From contig JBOZIK010000001.1 in assembly GCA_051453625.1 (NCBI GenBank), forward strand, positions 155,529,672-155,551,025: 21,354 nucleotides of DNA, read 5' to 3'. This document shows, one piece after another, positions 20,626 through 21,354 of the stretch. Both the position numbers and the translations under genes were made by a program. This stretch comes from Welwitschia mirabilis (lineage: Eukaryota; Gnetophyta; Gnetopsida; Welwitschiales). The notes below the pieces were generated by a model. That model was not told the origin of the DNA, did no database searches, and saw nothing but the letters and a program-made list of their open reading frames with translations. How positions within the stretch are numbered: the stretch's first letter is position 1; every line of letters starts with the position of its first letter.

Positions 20626-21119
20626 TTTTACATAGCAAGAATGTTTAATTCTTTCTTTTATTTCTTTGTGTAGTCACTCTATGTAATAAGTAGAAGCCAT
20701 TTTAGAATTTCAACCTAAACGACCTCTCTTAGGTAAGCCACAATCAGAAACTCTTCTTAACATTTTCTATATTGGAATTTTGAAATTTATTTCTGTATTA
20801 ATTATTCTTGGCTAGTTTGTTTCATGCCGATATATAAGATTTTCACAATGATAAAATCCTCATAGATGCATTCACTAGTAGACATGTCCTTTTCATCTTA
20901 CCTCTATGTCAAAAACTTAGTTTTTGATTATTTTATGCAATTTATACTTATAATTTGGATCCATAGAGGATTTGCATGTGTTTGACAAAATGATATGAAC
21001 CATTCCATTTCTGACATCTGAGAGATGTAAGATGTTAAGGATGGAATAATACATGAACAAAGGGCTATGTGATGTTAGGTAATAATTATGCTTATGTCCT
21101 AAATTCTTTCTCCTTATAG

Positions 21120-21255
21120 ACTAATATGCCTGAATATCAAAGCACTGATAACATTATTATCAGGAGATACAATGATTTTGTATGGTTGTATGAATGTCTT
21201 ATTGAGAAGTATAAAAGGATATTTATTCCCCCACTTCCTGAGAAAAGTTTTGTTG
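21120..21255 (+). CDS. SNX1: PX-domain exon of a sorting nexin (plant SNX1-like)
   Basis: The exon is bounded by TCCTTATAG at the acceptor and G|GTAAG at the donor. It encodes 45 codons plus one base, entering in phase 0 and leaving in phase 1. The peptide carries the PX-domain core: TNMPEYQ, then IIIRRYNDFVWL, whose RRY(S/N)DF motif supplies the arginine that binds phosphatidylinositol 3-phosphate, then EKYK and IFIPPLPEKS, the proline-rich membrane loop. Plant SNX1 reads very similarly here (as I recall, RRYSDFVWL and FIPPLPEKSAVEKF), and the phase-1 end fits a following Glu codon. SNX1 works at endosomes with SNX2 and the retromer core, including recycling of auxin carriers. Some positions differ from the usual plant sequence (LYECL for LRDRL, KR for KG, SFV for SAV), so either a diverged gene or a young pseudogene or gene fragment is possible. 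Earlier and later exons are not seen in this window. SNX2-type paralogs fit less well. Confidence 0.85.
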
Positions 21256-21354
21256 GTAAGATTTTTCTATCAATAAAAACTGCATTCATCATTAGTTTCA
21301 TAGAAATTTTCTTTTTGTTTTTATTTAATACATTGGTAAGAATATTAGGCAAGG
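21256..21354 (+). other. Start of the intron after the PX exon
   Basis: Begins GTAAGATTTTT, a good plant donor followed by T-rich intron sequence, and runs off the window. The minus-strand open frame over 21137-21352 is only the complement of the exon plus this intron. Confidence 0.75.

Larger units (their letters stand above)
13881..21119. other. Long AT-rich stretch, possibly intron or upstream DNA of the PX gene
   Basis: No gene is recognised across 7.2 kb. There is no continuation of the retrotransposon pol region after the CACTA-type end. Short open stretches preceded by acceptor-like sites occur at 14094-14252, 14821-14892, 14961-15020 and 19323-19424, but none matches a family known to me. 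Several small duplications are listed separately. Two alternatives are a long intron of the sorting nexin gene whose PX exon starts at 21120, or intergenic DNA in front of an isolated exon fragment. I searched for the usual preceding PX codons (a GNGVQAYISYRV-like stretch) by eye and did not find them. Confidence 0.4.

Noticed and set aside
21137-21352. 71-codon minus-strand ORF
   Set aside because: It is the complement of the PX exon and the following intron. The plus strand has the real coding signal and splice sites.

Overview
The window looks like repeat-dominated nuclear DNA from a seed plant, drawn from a draft assembly. The sequence is very AT-rich, has no dense ORFs, contains a short N run (13029-13032), and is littered with decayed plant-type transposable elements. 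The only host-gene piece I recognise is one exon of a sorting nexin PX domain at the right edge (21120-21255, + strand), with intact splice sites and a plant SNX1-like sequence. I cannot name the species; the long gene-free stretch before that exon would suit a plant with a large genome and long introns.

Layout. 1-1794 is unassigned AT-rich DNA. 1795-3110 on the minus strand holds a decayed coding tract of roughly 430 codons that I cannot assign; it has many stops and several frameshifts. 4134-5782 is a probable solo LTR: ends TGTCACATCC...GTATGTTACA, a 5-bp target duplication GGTCA on both sides, an internal TATAAATA and an AATAAA. 5788-7587 is unassigned. 7588-8860 is a strongly pyrimidine-biased stretch whose 'ORFs' are compositional. 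About 8874-8950 looks like the head of a tRNA-derived SINE.

9889-13880 is a nest of elements. A CACTA-type transposon end (CACTACAAGAAAT) with palindromic subterminal repeats lies at 9889-10325. It is followed by the 5' part of a Ty3/gypsy retrotransposon: LTR 10665-11740, primer binding site 11744-11761, leader with a 75-bp tandem repeat, and gag pseudogene 12187-13665 with a decayed zinc knuckle. Gag breaks off where protease should begin, exactly at a second CACTA-type end (CACTATAAGAAAT, 13667) of the same repeat family. No pol, 3' LTR or inverted CACTA ends are visible.

13881-21119 has no recognisable gene apart from a few short exon-like open stretches and small duplications. It may be intron or upstream DNA of the sorting nexin gene.

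The decay appears dominated by G-to-A and C-to-T transitions (clearest at the primer binding site), as expected from long-term cytosine methylation of silenced elements. There is no operon-like logic: the window is transposon sediment next to, or inside, one ordinary vesicle-trafficking gene.
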